The translations under genes were made by a program, and so were the position numbers. The notes under the pieces are model-generated. The model worked only from the letters and a program-made list of their open reading frames with translations, ran no database searches and was not told where the DNA came from. A stretch of DNA of 64,000 nt from Crassaminicella thermophila (lineage in GTDB: Bacteria; Bacillota; Clostridia; Peptostreptococcales; Thermotaleaceae): contig NZ_CP042243.1 of the NCBI RefSeq assembly GCF_008152325.1, forward strand, positions 2,423,026 to 2,487,025, written 5' to 3'. Positions 63,477 to 64,000 of the stretch are shown in pieces; the first letter of the stretch is position 1; each line of letters begins with the position of its first letter.

Positions 63477-64000
63477 GCCAAGTAAGAAATGAAACCTACT
63501 ATTTAGCAATTAAAGAATTACATGATATACAGTTATATCCAATTTTTACACTATGTGAAATAGCTGGTGTTCAAAGGTCATCTTATTATAAATGGTTGAA
63601 TCGTAAAGAGAGTAAAAATGAGAACTTTAACAAAAAACTTATACCTTTAATTCAAGAAGCCTATGAAGAACGAGATGGTATTCTTGGCTATCGCCAAATG
63701 ACAATTAAACTAAACAGAGAGAACAATTTTAGAGTAAATCATAAGAGAATTTATCGCTTAATGACTATTTTAGGCCTAAAGTCGGTATGTCGAAAGAAGA
63801 AGAAAAAATATATTAAGTCAACTCCTGAAGTTATAGCGGAAAACATTTTAAATAGAAACTTTAAAGCAGATAAGTTTGGTCAGAAGTGGGTTACAGATGT
63901 TACGGAATTTAAATATGGCAATAATCAAAAAGCATACTTAAGTGCAATAATTGATCTATCGGATAAAAGCGTAGTTTCTTTTGTGATTGGTAAATCTAAT
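63470..64000 (+). CDS. IS3-family orfB transposase (DDE integrase type), N-terminal part
   Basis: In the -1 frame relative to orfA the sequence reads SQVRNETYYLAIKELHDIQL, GVQRSSYYKWLNR, DGILGYRQMTIKLNRENNF and RLMTILGLKSVCRKKKKKYI. The integrase core starts with WVTDVTEFKYGN (first catalytic Asp) and SAIIDLSDKSVVSFVIG. The frame is open from 63434. It is reached either by -1 frameshift at A AAA AAG or from an ATT codon at 63470 directly after AAAGGAGGCG, as known for IS911. The rest is beyond the window. Confidence 0.85.
   Translation, partial: MLSQVRNETYYLAIKELHDIQLYPIFTLCEIAGVQRSSYYKWLNRKESKNENFNKKLIPLIQEAYEERDGILGYRQMTIKLNRENNFRVNHKRIYRLMTILGLKSVCRKKKKKYIKSTPEVIAENILNRNFKADKFGQKWVTDVTEFKYGNNQKAYLSAIIDLSDKSVVSFVIGKSN

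Larger units (their letters stand above)
62723..64000 (+). mobile_element. IS3-family (IS150 group) insertion sequence, left part
   Basis: The left end TGATATGCTCCCCTTGAAGT (62723-62748) is the typical IS150-group terminus. OrfA and orfB follow in the usual order. The element runs past the window end. OrfA is damaged, so this copy may need help to move. Confidence 0.9.

Overview
The window is low-GC DNA from an anaerobic, endospore-forming Firmicute of class Clostridia. The evidence is strong AGGAGG ribosome binding sites, many GTG/TTG starts, a CotF spore-coat gene, sigma-K type promoters, a CIRCE-controlled groESL operon, a large fused PurL, a CoA-acylating aldehyde dehydrogenase and a selenium-dependent molybdenum hydroxylase maturation operon. 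No rRNA, tRNA or CRISPR array was seen. Most genes lie on the minus strand.

Layout. 1-2 kb: the start of purE and a purine permease behind a leader that carries a guanine aptamer followed by a ykkC-type (probable PRPP) aptamer and one terminator. 2-16.6 kb: a peptide-use region with a P1-family peptidase, a PuuD-like amidohydrolase, a DppABCDF-type ABC importer, asparaginase II, two M20 peptidases, a DcuC-type carrier and a two-HTH regulator. 16.7-23 kb: purL, a LysR regulator and an acylating aldehyde dehydrogenase. 23.4-24.1 kb: three tiny paralogous genes, each with its own sigma-K-like promoter. 24.1-27.4 kb: guaA and guaB, the latter with its own guanine riboswitch. 27.5-30.2 kb: small spore-coat genes and groESL. 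30.4-37.9 kb: a nucleoside-use operon (Crp/Fnr regulator, BMP lipoprotein, NupOPQ-type ABC transporter, an odd single-cysteine flavoprotein, uridine phosphorylase). 38-48.6 kb: a SARP-like regulator next to the molybdenum/selenium cofactor operon xdhC-yqeB-moeA-like-modABC-DUF364-yqeC-mocA. 49-56.2 kb: a DeoR-linked group (RidA, two near-identical TIM-barrel proteins, an AGCS amino-acid symporter, an MFS carrier, a broken CbiZ-like gene) with matching promoter architecture. 56.4-58.4 kb: YitT and a formate/nitrite channel. 58.4-64 kb: a mobile-element region with a truncated group II intron, two copies of a REP-type tyrosine transposase element, an SLH-domain protein, and an IS3-family element cut by the window end.

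How it fits together. Purine supply and reuse recur: de novo synthesis (purE, purL), GMP branch (guaB, guaA), base and nucleoside uptake, two guanine-sensing leaders, and maturation genes for the enzyme class that includes selenium-dependent purine hydroxylase and xanthine dehydrogenase. The second theme is use of amino acids and peptides with unusual linkages. The third is late sporulation. Functions are inferred from recognisable families and motifs; no database search was run.
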